Source of the DNA: Actinomycetes bacterium
GTDB lineage: Bacteria; Actinomycetota; Thermoleophilia; RBG-16-64-13
DNA: 42,087 bases
Reading direction: 5' to 3'
Assembly: GCA_021802965.1 (NCBI GenBank)
Contig: JAJZQZ010000004.1
Location: forward strand, 1 to 42,087
Made by a program: the position numbers and the translations under genes. The notes under the pieces were generated by a model. The model had not been told where the DNA came from, did no database searches, and saw only the letters and a program-made list of their open reading frames with translations. Shown in pieces: positions 24,429 through 32,575 of the stretch. The stretch's first letter is position 1, and each line of letters begins with the position of its first letter.

Positions 24429-26349
24429 ACGCGGCCTGACGCTCGGTACAGCCGGTCACATCGATCACGGCAAGACCACCCTGGTCCGGGCTCTGACCGG
24501 CAAGGATACCGACCGGCTAAAGGAGGAGAAGGAGCGGGGCATCTCCATCGAGCTCGGCTACGCCGAGCTGGCCCTGCCGAGTGGCCGCCGCGTGAGTGTG
24601 GTCGATGTTCCCGGGCACGAGCGCTTCGTTAAGAACATGGTGGCCGGGGCGACCGGCATCGACATCTTTCTCCTGGTGGTGGCCGCGGACGACGGCGTCA
24701 TGCCGCAGACGCGCGAGCACCTGCGCATCATCGAGCTGCTGGAGATCCCGCTGGGCGCGGTGGCCTTGACCAAGACCGATATGGTCGACGAGGAGATGGT
24801 CGAACTTGCCGCCGCCGACGTGGAGGACTTCCTCGATACCTCGCGGTACGCGGGCAGCGCCGTCGTCCCCGTCAGCGGGACCACGGGCGCGGGCCTGGAC
24901 GAGCTCCGCCGGGTGCTCGACGAGCTCGCCGGCCGGGCGCCGACCCGGACCGCCTATCCGGCCACCCGCATGCCCATCGACCGGGTCTTCTCGCTCAAGG
25001 GCATCGGCACCGTGGTCACCGGGACCCTCTGGTCGGGCGAGCTGCGACCCGAGGACACCATCAGTATCCTTCCGGCCATGGGCTCCGACACCCTGGACGA
25101 GGTGCGGGTGCGGAGCATCCAGGTGCACGACCACCAGGTGGAAGCCGCCGAGGAGGGCCAGCGCGTGGCCCTCAATCTCACAGGGGTCGACCGCGACCGG
25201 CTGCAGCGCGGTCAGTGGGTGATCAAGGACCCCGCCGTGACGCCGACCTACCTGGCCGATGTCTCTCTGGCCTTGCTGGACGACGCCCCCGAGGCCCTCA
25301 CCCGGGTCTCCCGCGTCCGGGTCGACCACGGTACCCAGGAGGTGATCGCCAAGGTGGTGCTGGCCGACCGCGAGGAGCTGATCCCCGGCGACTCCTGCTA
25401 TGCCCAGATCCGCTTCGAGGACTTCGCCGTGGTCTACCCCGGGGACCACTTCATCCTGCGGTCGCTGACACCCGTCACCACCATCGGCGGCGGCCGCGTG
25501 TACGACCCGCGGCCTCGCAAGCACGGTACCGACCCCAAATGGCGCGAGCGGCTCAGCGTATTGGAGGACGGTCCGGGCGACAGCATCGCAGCGCTTCTTC
25601 TGGAGGAAGCCTTTCCCGCCCCGATCCCGCGCCGCCGGCTGGACGCCAGTCCATATCTGTGGCGCTTCGACGGACCCGCCGCGGTCAGGGCGGTTCTCGC
25701 CGACGGCAGGGCAGTGGAGGCGGGGCAGCAGCGTCTCTTTCACGGGCCGTCTCTCGCCGCCCTCGAAGAACGGGCTCTGGCTGCTCTTCGGGCCCGGGCG
25801 GAGGCCGACCCCCTGAACCCGTACCTCTCGGTGGGCGAGCTGCGGCGCGACGTGGCCGGAGGCAAGGACTGGCCCGCCCTCGACGCGGCCGTGGAGCGCC
25901 TGCAGGAGGCCGGCGAGCTGGTCCGGGGAGAGCACGGCCTGCGCTGGTCTCAGGCCGCCGGTGCTCTCGAGGGCGACGACGCCCGTCTGGCCGCCGAGCT
26001 GGAGACCCGCTTCGAGGAGGCCGGGGTCGAGGCGCCGTCGGTGGCTGCCGCCGGCGCCTCCGCCGGCCTGCCCGAAAAAGAAGCCCTGCGCCTGATCCAG
26101 GCGCTCGAGCGCCAGGGCCGCATGGTGAAGGTGGGCGAAGACCTGTACTATGCCGCCCCCACCCTCTCCGGGCTCATGGATCGCATCGCGTCTGAGATGG
26201 AGGCCCGAGGCACCATCACCCTGGCCGAGGTGCGCGACCTCTTCGGGACCTCGCGGCGCTTCGCCCAAGCGTTGCTGGAACACATGGACTCCGAGGGCAT
26301 GACCCTTCGCGTGGGCGACGTCCGGCGCCTGCGCAAGCGGCGGCGGTGA
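24421..26349 (+). CDS. selB: Selenocysteine-specific elongation factor SelB
   Basis: 642 residues from ATG 24421. GTP-binding motifs: [13 protein letters not shown] (G1), [11 protein letters not shown] (G2), [12 protein letters not shown] (G3) and TKTDMVD (G4). Domains II-III follow ([33 protein letters not shown]), then the SelB winged-helix repeats at the C-terminus, ending [10 protein letters not shown]. SelB delivers Sec-tRNA to UGA codons that have a SECIS hairpin, which the C-terminal winged helices bind. It overlaps selA and the following MFS gene, so all three are probably translated from one message. Confidence 0.97.
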   Translation: MPERGLTLGTAGHIDHGKTTLVRALTGKDTDRLKEEKERGISIELGYAELALPSGRRVSVVDVPGHERFVKNMVAGATGIDIFLLVVAADDGVMPQTREHLRIIELLEIPLGAVALTKTDMVDEEMVELAAADVEDFLDTSRYAGSAVVPVSGTTGAGLDELRRVLDELAGRAPTRTAYPATRMPIDRVFSLKGIGTVVTGTLWSGELRPEDTISILPAMGSDTLDEVRVRSIQVHDHQVEAAEEGQRVALNLTGVDRDRLQRGQWVIKDPAVTPTYLADVSLALLDDAPEALTRVSRVRVDHGTQEVIAKVVLADREELIPGDSCYAQIRFEDFAVVYPGDHFILRSLTPVTTIGGGRVYDPRPRKHGTDPKWRERLSVLEDGPGDSIAALLLEEAFPAPIPRRRLDASPYLWRFDGPAAVRAVLADGRAVEAGQQRLFHGPSLAALEERALAALRARAEADPLNPYLSVGELRRDVAGGKDWPALDAAVERLQEAGELVRGEHGLRWSQAAGALEGDDARLAAELETRFEEAGVEAPSVAAAGASAGLPEKEALRLIQALERQGRMVKVGEDLYYAAPTLSGLMDRIASEMEARGTITLAEVRDLFGTSRRFAQALLEHMDSEGMTLRVGDVRRLRKRRR

Positions 26350-27680
26350 ATCGCCGCTCCGGCAGTGGCGGCCCGCCGGCGCCGATCGCCGGTGCCCTCC
26401 CCGAGGCCGCCCTTTCCTCCGCCGCGCACTCGCCCCACGCCGTCGACCAATCGGGCATCGCCACTCCGGCCCGACTCGGCTCGGGCCCGCCGCTGGCGAA
26501 CGGCGGGCCTGCCGCCTCTCCCCTCTGGTCGCGCGACTTCATCCTGATCGTGGTGGGGTCGGGGTTCCTCTTCTTCGGATTCCAGTCGCTGCTGGCGGCT
26601 TTGCCCCTCTACGCGGTCGAGTTGGGCGGCGGCAACGCCGCCGCAGGATTGATCGTGGGGCTCTTCACCTTGTCGGCGGTGCTGGTGCGCCCCGTCGCGG
26701 GCTGGGCCCTCGACACCATGGGGCGTCGCCTCGTCTACACTCTCGGCCTCGTCGTCTTCATCATCTGCGTGCTCGCCTATGGGTTCGCCGGGTCGATCGT
26801 CGCGCTGCTGGTTCTGCGCTTCATCCACGGGATACCCTGGGGGGTCTCCACCACCGCCGGAGGCACGGTCGCCAGCGACCTTATCCCCCACCAGCGGCTC
26901 GGAGAGGGCATGGGCTACTTCGGCTGGGCGGTCACAGCCGCGCTGGGCATCGCGCCGGTGGTGGGTCTCGCCATCGTCGACCACTGGGGCTTCTGGGCCT
27001 TGTTCATCGTGGCCGCGGCCTCGGTGGGTGTGTGCTTGACCATCGTGAGCTTCATCCGCTATCCCCCCGTGGCTGTGAGGAGCACCGCCGAGGGGCGTCG
27101 TTCATCGCCCTACGAACGCAGCTCCCTGGCCCCGGCGCTGGTCATGCTCCTGGTCAGCACCACCTGGGGCGTGGTGGTGGGCTTCATCGCGCTCTTCGGG
27201 AAGCAGCACGGAGTCGAGAACGTAGGCCCCTTCTTCATCGTCTACGCAGTCTCCCTGACCCTGGTGCGGCCGATCGCGGGCCGGTTGGCCGACCGGGTCG
27301 GCTATGGGCGCGTGGTCGTGCCCGGTATCATCGTCACCATGGTGTCGATGGCGGTGATGGCCGGGGCCCAGGGTCCCTGGTGGTTCATCGCGGTGGGCGC
27401 CCTCTTCGGGATCGGGTACGGCGCCGCCCAGCCCTGCCTGCAGGCCATGTGCGTGCTCGGAGTACCGCCCGACCGGAGGGGAGCGGCCAGCGCCACGTAC
27501 TACACAGCCCTCGACGCGGGCATCGGCGTAGGCGCGATCATCGGCGGGTTCATCGCCGGCGCCCTCGGGTACCCGGCCATGTTCCTGTCCATCCTGGTGC
27601 CCCTGGCGGCGTCGCTCTTCGTATATCGGCGGATGAGCGCGGGGAGGGGGGAGGCGCCGCCGCCGGTGGCAGCGGGCTGA
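26346..27680 (+). CDS. MFS transporter
   Basis: 444 residues from GTG 26346, overlapping the selB stop (GTGA). After a low-complexity N-terminal 65 residues, about twelve membrane helices follow. The MFS motif between helices 2 and 3 is RPVAGWALDTMGRRLVY, and its counterpart in the second half is RPIAGRLADRVGYGRVV. Substrate unknown. Coupling to selB could be accidental operon packing or could mean transport linked to selenium; nothing in the sequence decides. Confidence 0.93.
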   Translation: MNRRSGSGGPPAPIAGALPEAALSSAAHSPHAVDQSGIATPARLGSGPPLANGGPAASPLWSRDFILIVVGSGFLFFGFQSLLAALPLYAVELGGGNAAAGLIVGLFTLSAVLVRPVAGWALDTMGRRLVYTLGLVVFIICVLAYGFAGSIVALLVLRFIHGIPWGVSTTAGGTVASDLIPHQRLGEGMGYFGWAVTAALGIAPVVGLAIVDHWGFWALFIVAAASVGVCLTIVSFIRYPPVAVRSTAEGRRSSPYERSSLAPALVMLLVSTTWGVVVGFIALFGKQHGVENVGPFFIVYAVSLTLVRPIAGRLADRVGYGRVVVPGIIVTMVSMAVMAGAQGPWWFIAVGALFGIGYGAAQPCLQAMCVLGVPPDRRGAASATYYTALDAGIGVGAIIGGFIAGALGYPAMFLSILVPLAASLFVYRRMSAGRGEAPPPVAAG

Positions 27681-27729
27681 ACCTACGTGGCACGGCTGGG
27701 CAGGCCTAAGGGCAGTGGCCTCCGCCTGT

Positions 27730-28395
27730 TCAGCCGCCGAGTTCGCGCAAGACCCGCCGGAACGCTTCCAGCGGTTGAGCGCCGACTATCCGCCGGCCGC
27801 CGGGGGCGTCCGCACTCGAGGCGAGGCGCCCCGGCGCCCCGTGGGTGTCGGCGAAACCTGACCCAGCCCCCACGATGAAGGTCGGTACGGCGCTGACGCC
27901 CGCGAGGGCCGCCGCCCGCGCGTGCTCGTCGAGCCGGTCTGCGTACCGATCGTCGGCCAGGGCGGCGCCCAGCTCCACCGGGTCTAGGTCGCAGGAGACG
28001 GTGATCGCGGACAGCACGTTGGCGTCGCCGATGTCTTCTCCGCGGGCGAAGTAGGCGGCGAAGACCTCACGAGATAGCTCTCGGTGTCGGCCGTGGTCGC
28101 GGGCGAACTCGGTCGCGACGAGGGCGGGACGCGTGTTGGAGAGGTGTTTGAGCTCTCCCACCTCCAGCCCGAACTCAGCGGCCCGCTTGCGGAGGGCGGC
28201 GTGCATGGTCGTCAGGTCGTAGTCGGGGAACCGTTCGGCGAGGGGTTGGCCCTCGGGCGGGGTCTCGGGGTGGATCTCGATGTCGACCCAGTGGTCGTCG
28301 AGGTCGAACTCCTGCCGTAAGGTGTCGACGATGCCCGCGCCGACGTAGCAGAAGGGTCAGATGTAGTCGCTGAAGACGGTGAGCGCTATGGTCAC
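27730..28395 (-). CDS. FrnE/DsbA-family selenoprotein with UPFC redox motif
   Basis: 221 residues if TGA at 28357-28359 (codon 13) is read as selenocysteine. The start is GTG at 28395, with GGGAGG seven bases upstream. The N-terminus reads TIALTVFSDYI-U-PFCYVGAGIV; FrnE-like DsbA proteins normally have CPWC or CPFC here, so U replaces the resolving-site first Cys exactly. The frame after the TGA continues without interruption through NTRPALVATEFARDHGRH, the helical insert AYFARGEDIGDANVL and the cis-Pro loop GVSAVPTFIVG. Reading from the first ATG past the TGA would remove the catalytic motif. selA and selB lie upstream in the same window, and a SECIS-like hairpin follows the TGA. Likely role: thiol-disulfide exchange or oxidative-stress defence in the cytoplasm, since no signal peptide is seen. 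Confidence 0.92.
28324..28344 (-). promoter_or_regulatory. SECIS-like hairpin of the FrnE-family selenoprotein mRNA
   Basis: On the reverse strand, starting 12 bases after the TGA, GTCGGCG can pair with CGTCGAC (7 bp including one G-U) around the loop CGGGCAT. The loop begins 19 bases after the TGA and has G at its second position, both within what is known for bacterial SECIS elements. Confidence 0.7.
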
Positions 28396-28407
28396 GACTG
28401 CGCCTCC

Positions 28408-28983
28408 CTACTGTTCCTCGTCCGGGTCGCCGAGGTAGATGGGGTCGAGCTCCATCAGGATGGCCTTGCAGGTGTCGTGCTCGGCCACCATATCAGGCTT
28501 GGAGTTCACCTTGTCAAAGATCCAGCGGAGCTCGGTCTGCCCGGTCTGGTCGATGTGCGCGTCGGCGATGGGGTAGAGGACCTGGTTCTCCTTGTTGATG
28601 TGCTGCTCCAACAGGCCGGCGTAGTTGCGGAGGTTGGCGGCGATCTCAGCGCCGGCGCCGGCGTCCCCCTGGCGGTAGCGCTCGACGGCGGCGGCGGCCG
28701 TGGCGATGTAGCCGCTGCCTTCGTCGTGCTCGGCCAGCATCACGCCGATGGGTCCGCCCTCTTTCGGGATGCCGGCCTCGTGCATGGCCGGGAAGAGGAG
28801 GTCCTCCTCCTTGGCGTGGTGGTACTTGTCGGCGTAGTTGCGGATGAAGTAGATGGCCTTCTCGATGTGGTCGGGGTCCACGGGCTCGCCGGCTTCCAGG
28901 CGACGCACCATCTCTTTGACCACCTGGATCATCGCCAGGATGTCGCCGTGCTCGCGGACCAGATCTTCGGTGGGCCTGATCAT
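28408..28983 (-). CDS. Hemerythrin-domain protein
   Basis: 191 residues from ATG at 28983, with GGGAGG eight bases upstream. It has the hemerythrin His/Glu pattern: LVREHGDILAMIQVV, IRNYADKYHHAKEEDLLFPAM, MLAEHDEGSGYIATA and LLEQHINKENQVLYPIADAHI. The fold binds a diiron site and O2 or NO; roles include oxygen or iron handling and nitrosative stress. The selenoprotein GTG lies 12 bases past its stop, so the two are probably one operon, hemerythrin first. Confidence 0.94.
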   Translation of the reverse strand: MIRPTEDLVREHGDILAMIQVVKEMVRRLEAGEPVDPDHIEKAIYFIRNYADKYHHAKEEDLLFPAMHEAGIPKEGGPIGVMLAEHDEGSGYIATAAAAVERYRQGDAGAGAEIAANLRNYAGLLEQHINKENQVLYPIADAHIDQTGQTELRWIFDKVNSKPDMVAEHDTCKAILMELDPIYLGDPDEEQ

Positions 28984-29101
28984 AGGGCTTCCTCCCACTC
29001 GGGTGGCGGTGCAGGCGATATTTCCCTGGTCCGGGGAAGATAAACGCCGGCGGAGGGGGCGCCACCCAGCGCGGGCCGGAGTGCAACGGCTCCGGCGGCG
29101 G

Positions 29102-29152
29102 CCCCTCGCGCCGGCGAGGGGGGTGGCCCCCGGCCGGAAGACCGGCCGGGGG
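29102..29152 (-). terminator. Two tandem GC-rich hairpins after the cytochrome gene
   Basis: Hairpin 1 is an 11-bp perfect stem, 29127-29137 with 29142-29152, and a 4-base loop. Hairpin 2 is an 8-bp perfect stem, 29102-29109 with 29114-29121, and a 4-base loop. Both follow the cytochrome stop (29160) in the leftward direction. They lack T-runs but are strong. Confidence 0.65.
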
Positions 29153-29159
29153 CGGAGGC

Positions 29160-30488
29160 TCAGTAGGCTATCGGTTCGCCGCGTGTCAGCGCGGCGTTGG
29201 CAGCCTGCTCCTCAGCCACATAGGGCGGCTCGACCCAACCCTGGGCGTCGCCGATGGGATCGGTGAGCCAGAAGCTGGTGTAGCCGGGGCCGTGGCAGTT
29301 GGTGCAGGCCGCGGTGATGGCGGTGTTCCGCTTGATGGTGTGCGGAGTGGCATGGCGCCACGTCGGGCTGGCACCCATATCGGGGATGAGTCCGGGCAGC
29401 GCGTTCGCTCCCGTGTAAGTGAACACGTCACTGTCTGCGGGCACGTGGCGCAGCACCGAGTACTTCTTGTGCTGGGTGTCGCTCTCACCCGTCCAGAGGG
29501 GGTTGAGCCCCACCCGGAAGGACATGAGGGCGTCTGGGGCCACAGTCGCGGGATCCGTCGCCGCGGCTTTGCGGGCGCCGAGGGTCGGATCGGCGCCGTT
29601 GGTCTTGAAGAACCCCTTTCCGCTCTCGGTCACGTCGGTGTGGCAGCTGAAGCAGTTCTTGTAGGGCTGCGCGTGGCAGACGTAGCAGTCCATCTGTTTC
29701 AGGTGACCGGAGCTGTGCATCGAGACCGCGGCGAACGCCGTCGCGTCGGCGGTTCCAGGCCCGTGGCACTCGGTGCACCGGGGCGAGGTTGTCACCGCGT
29801 AGCGGTTGTCGTCGGTCGGTGCGCCCTCGCCGTGCATCTCGACGGCGGGGTGACAATCCATGCAATCGAGGCCTGCCGTCTTGTGGACGTCGGCGGTCAG
29901 CGTGAAGTCAGCAGCCTTCCAGGGGCTGGCTGCGTCGTAGGCCGCTTTGTTGCGTCCAAGTAGTGCGTTGTTCTGCCCGTAATACTCGTCCTTCACCCTC
30001 GAGCCGTGGCAGGCGGTGCAGTTGTTGTCCTGCGAGGGTGTCGCCTGGAAGGCGTGACCCTTCAGCAGTCCGCCGCCCGCGGTGTTGGGCACCGAGACGT
30101 GGCAGAAGCCGCACGCGGTGTCGCCCGCCGCGTTGGCGATGTGGCACTTGGTGCACTGGAGATCGAAACGGGCCTGCGCGATTGCGCCCTGGACCGTGCC
30201 GAAGCCTCGGTCGGCCAGGGCGGCGGGATAGCCCGCCAGAGTGGTGTGGAGTCCACCCGCCGCGGATGTGGCGATGGCCGCGTGGCACGAGTCGCAAGCG
30301 GTGCTTCCCGGGATGGCGCTGAAGTCACCCGCATGGGCCGCGGCGCGCGTGTTCGCGGTATCGTCTCCTCCGTGACAATCGGTGCACGACTTGCCCATGT
30401 GCACGCTCCCGCCGGTGAGGACGCCAGCGTACTGTTCAATCGATCCGTCGAAGATCCAGAACTTCTTTGGTGCCGGCACGGGCACCAC
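29160..30488 (-). CDS. Decaheme c-type cytochrome without its own signal peptide
   Basis: 442 residues from a GTG at 30488. Ten CxxCH heme sites are present: CTDCH, CDSCH, CTKCH, CGFCH, CTACH, CMDCH, CTECH, CYVCH, CFSCH and CTNCH. Extra His residues could serve as distal ligands. Cytochrome c maturation happens outside the cytoplasm, yet this frame starts directly with cytochrome sequence and has no signal peptide. The same reading frame is open upstream through three codons to a TGA, then into the SLH-rhodanese protein. It is therefore better explained as the C-terminal half of a fusion (see 29160-32315) than as an independent protein. A GAGGTG ribosome-like site upstream of the GTG is compatible with separate translation. 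Confidence 0.85.
   Translation of the reverse strand: MVPVPAPKKFWIFDGSIEQYAGVLTGGSVHMGKSCTDCHGGDDTANTRAAAHAGDFSAIPGSTACDSCHAAIATSAAGGLHTTLAGYPAALADRGFGTVQGAIAQARFDLQCTKCHIANAAGDTACGFCHVSVPNTAGGGLLKGHAFQATPSQDNNCTACHGSRVKDEYYGQNNALLGRNKAAYDAASPWKAADFTLTADVHKTAGLDCMDCHPAVEMHGEGAPTDDNRYAVTTSPRCTECHGPGTADATAFAAVSMHSSGHLKQMDCYVCHAQPYKNCFSCHTDVTESGKGFFKTNGADPTLGARKAAATDPATVAPDALMSFRVGLNPLWTGESDTQHKKYSVLRHVPADSDVFTYTGANALPGLIPDMGASPTWRHATPHTIKRNTAITAACTNCHGPGYTSFWLTDPIGDAQGWVEPPYVAEEQAANAALTRGEPIAY
30469..30486 (-). promoter_or_regulatory. SECIS-like hairpin after the TGA between SLH-rhodanese and cytochrome frames
   Basis: On the reverse strand, 11 bases after the TGA at 30498-30500, GGTGCC pairs perfectly with GGCACC (6 bp) around the loop CGTGCC. 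The loop starts 17 bases after the TGA and has a GU as its second and third bases, as in known bacterial SECIS elements. It could also be chance in GC-rich coding DNA. Confidence 0.4.
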
Positions 30489-30497
30489 AGAGCCACC

Positions 30498-32315
30498 TCA
30501 GCCTTCGCCTTCTGAGGCGACCACCTCCCCGGTCGCGGGCGGGTTTGCCACTTCGCGGTCGTAGAAGATGCCGGTGAGGCTGGAGTGGCACGAGGCGCAG
30601 CCGCTCGGGGCCGTGAAGTCGGCGAGCGAGGGCAGGTCATCGGCTCCACCGTCGTTGACGGGGAAGTCCCAGGTCTTCAGCAGGTCGAAGTTCTTGAGCT
30701 GGCCGCTACCTGGGGCGTCGACGTTCCAGCCGTTGATGCCGTAGAGCAGGTTGCGCACGTCGTACCCCAAGATGCCGAGAGCCATCACGGCGATGCCGCC
30801 GGTATGTCCCGTGTAGCAGTAGGCGATCACGGGCCGGTTGGGATCGACGAACTTGGTGAAGTTGGCGACATCCGCCACCTTCTGGTAGGGGATATTGATG
30901 GCTCCGGGGATGTGTCCCGCGGAGTAGTGGGCCGCCGCACGCACGCTGATCAGCTGCGGGTCGTTGGCGGCGTTGCCGTCCTCGAGGTTCTGCGCCAGAG
31001 CCGACGGGTAGACCTGGATGTCGAACTGGTTGGCGAACCCGCCGAAGTAATCCTTGGCCCGGAGCAGCGCCTTGGTCACCACAGCGTCGACGCCGAACTC
31101 GGAGAACGTCGGGAAGGCGCCCTGGTCGACTCCGGCGTTGGTGCCGGTCTCGATGCCTTTCTTGACGATCACCCCGGCAGCGAGAGCGTCGTCGAAGCGG
31201 GTGCCCTCCGGCACCAGGTCGCGAGCGAACGACCACGAGGTCATCCCCTGGAAGATCACGGTCGACTTGGGATAGGGGGTGGGAGTCTTGGCATCGATGG
31301 CCGTCTTCTGCGCTGCCGGGTCAGCGATGCGGTACACGTTCACCAGCAGGTTCGCCATGTCGCCGTCGTCGCCCCAGTAGGAGGCGATGATGATCTCCTT
31401 GTCCATGGGGATGCGGGGATCGGCGTCGAGCAGCGCCTGCGGCAGGTCGAGCAGTGGGATGTTGACCGCTCCGGGAATGTGACCCTTGGCGTAGTCGGCG
31501 GGCTCGCGCGTGTCGAGCACGAAGGGGTCGTTCGCCGGGTTGGCGTCGAAGAGAGCCTTGGCCACGACGTCAGGATTGGTGGTGTTGTAGCCGAGGGCCA
31601 GGACCGCGTTCAAGCGGTCGGCGATCTGCTGGAAGTCGGCCGAAGGTTGAGCGGTCGTCCCGATTACCCGCCCGGCGGCCATCTCGTCCAGGAGGTGGGA
31701 CACTATCTTGGCCACCTGGCCCCGGGTCGCGAAGGCGTAGGGATCGAACGTGGTCGTGGTCTTGCCGTCGAGGATGCCGTTGAACTTGGCCTTGGCTATC
31801 TCGGCGGCGGCGAATCCGGGCAGGTCGGTGAAGCCGGCCTGGTATCCGGCGGGCGGGTCCGCGAGGGCCGAACCTCCGGCCCGGACCACGATCAGAGCGA
31901 GCTGAGCCCGGGTGATGTTGCTCGCGGGGTCGAACCGGCCCTTACTGCCGAGCACGAAGCCCGCCTTGGCGGCTTCCTCGATGTAGTCGAAGGGATAGGG
32001 CACGCCCATGCCGGGCGTGACGTCGGCGAACGTGGGGTCTTGCTCGTTGTCCACGGCCGCGGTGTGCTCGTCGGTGGCGAGCACGATGATCTTGGCGAAC
32101 TGCTGGCGCGTTACCTGGTCGTCGGGGCGGTACGTCCCGTCGGGAAAGCCCCCCACGATCTCGAGGGCGGCGAGCCGAGTGATGTCGGCGTAGAAGGGAT
32201 GCCCGCTTGGCACGTCACTGAAAGCAGTGGCGCCCAGAGCTGTTCCGAGACCTGCGAGCGCGGTCAGAGCCAGCACCGCCACGACCAGCAGGCCAAAGCG
32301 GTTGCGTGTTTTCAA
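30498..32315 (-). CDS. Surface protein: SLH domains plus two rhodanese domains and one CxxCH
   Basis: 605 residues from a likely TTG at 32315, chosen because GGAGGG lies eight bases upstream and it gives a clean signal peptide (FGLLVVAVLALTALAGLG, residues 7-24). A GTG at 32399 is an alternative that adds a non-signal extension. Three SLH domains: AFSDVPSGHPFYADITRLAA (31-80), TFADVTPGMG (95-145) and GFTDLPGF (161-211). Rhodanese domain 1 (about 240-330) has IIASYWGDDG and no active-site Cys. Domain 2 (about 430-530) has AYCYTGHTGG with Cys500. CASCH (573-577) could bind one heme. SLH domains attach proteins to the cell wall, so this is probably a cell-surface sulfurtransferase. It ends at a TGA in frame with the cytochrome downstream. 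Confidence 0.9.
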   Translation of the reverse strand: MKTRNRFGLLVVAVLALTALAGLGTALGATAFSDVPSGHPFYADITRLAALEIVGGFPDGTYRPDDQVTRQQFAKIIVLATDEHTAAVDNEQDPTFADVTPGMGVPYPFDYIEEAAKAGFVLGSKGRFDPASNITRAQLALIVVRAGGSALADPPAGYQAGFTDLPGFAAAEIAKAKFNGILDGKTTTTFDPYAFATRGQVAKIVSHLLDEMAAGRVIGTTAQPSADFQQIADRLNAVLALGYNTTNPDVVAKALFDANPANDPFVLDTREPADYAKGHIPGAVNIPLLDLPQALLDADPRIPMDKEIIIASYWGDDGDMANLLVNVYRIADPAAQKTAIDAKTPTPYPKSTVIFQGMTSWSFARDLVPEGTRFDDALAAGVIVKKGIETGTNAGVDQGAFPTFSEFGVDAVVTKALLRAKDYFGGFANQFDIQVYPSALAQNLEDGNAANDPQLISVRAAAHYSAGHIPGAINIPYQKVADVANFTKFVDPNRPVIAYCYTGHTGGIAVMALGILGYDVRNLLYGINGWNVDAPGSGQLKNFDLLKTWDFPVNDGGADDLPSLADFTAPSGCASCHSSLTGIFYDREVANPPATGEVVASEGEG

Positions 32316-32323
32316 GTCTTGAA
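32311..32323 (-). repeat. 13-base palindrome over the TTG start of the SLH-rhodanese gene
   Basis: TTCAAGTCTTGAA reads the same on both strands apart from the centre base. It covers the proposed TTG start (32313-32315) and the spacer to its ribosome site. It may be a chance sequence, an operator, or a weak RNA hairpin (5-bp stem, 3-base loop). Confidence 0.35.
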
Positions 32324-32410
32324 CCCTCCTCTCCTGGTTGCCGGTCAGGTCGCATGGGCCAGACGCCTCACCTCCTGCCCCCCGTGAGAAGAGCTTCACA
32401 AGATCCTCTC

Positions 32411-32439
32411 ACACTACACCTCATATGGAAGTTTGTCCA
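32411..32439 (-). promoter_or_regulatory. Possible promoter of the SLH-rhodanese gene
   Basis: Reverse strand: TGGACA (32434-32439), 17-base spacer, TAGTGT (32411-32416). It sits in an AT-richer stretch (32400-32520) between divergent genes. The -35 is one base from TTGACA; the -10 is poor. Confidence 0.35.
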
Positions 32440-32575
32440 AATATATAAGTGCCAGGTGATCCGCTTCGCGGGCAAAATGTCTCTGATAACACTTTCTTCA
32501 TGAAGCCCGGGTAGAATCACATAGGTTTGGTACAACCATGAGAGAGCATTTCACCCGCGCCCGGAGGGATGTCAC

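Larger units (their letters stand above)
29160..32315 (-). other. Candidate single gene: SLH-rhodanese-multiheme cytochrome across an in-frame TGA
   Basis: The frame starting at 32315 has a single stop, TGA at 30498-30500 (codon 606), before the stop at 29160. If read through, the product is 1,051 residues: signal peptide, three SLH domains, two rhodanese domains, then 11 CxxCH sites. Support: same frame, only three codons between TGA and the cytochrome, no signal peptide in the cytochrome, one CxxCH already before the TGA, selA/selB nearby and a SECIS-like hairpin after the TGA. Against: the TGA lies in a Gly/Glu-rich linker (EGEG-U-GGS), not a redox motif. A nonsense mutation, an assembly error or two real genes remain possible. 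Confidence 0.45.

Noticed and set aside
27703-27722. Hairpin AGGCC/GGCCT between the MFS and selenoprotein gene ends
   Set aside because: Only 5 bp with a 10-base loop and no T-run; too weak to call a terminator.
27681-27729. tRNA-Sec (selC) near selAB
   Set aside because: No TCA anticodon stem-loop or long acceptor/extra-arm pattern found here or elsewhere in the window by eye.
30585-32387. 600-codon rightward open frame opposite the SLH-rhodanese gene
   Set aside because: Antisense of a protein with SLH and rhodanese motifs; its own translation has no recognisable domain.
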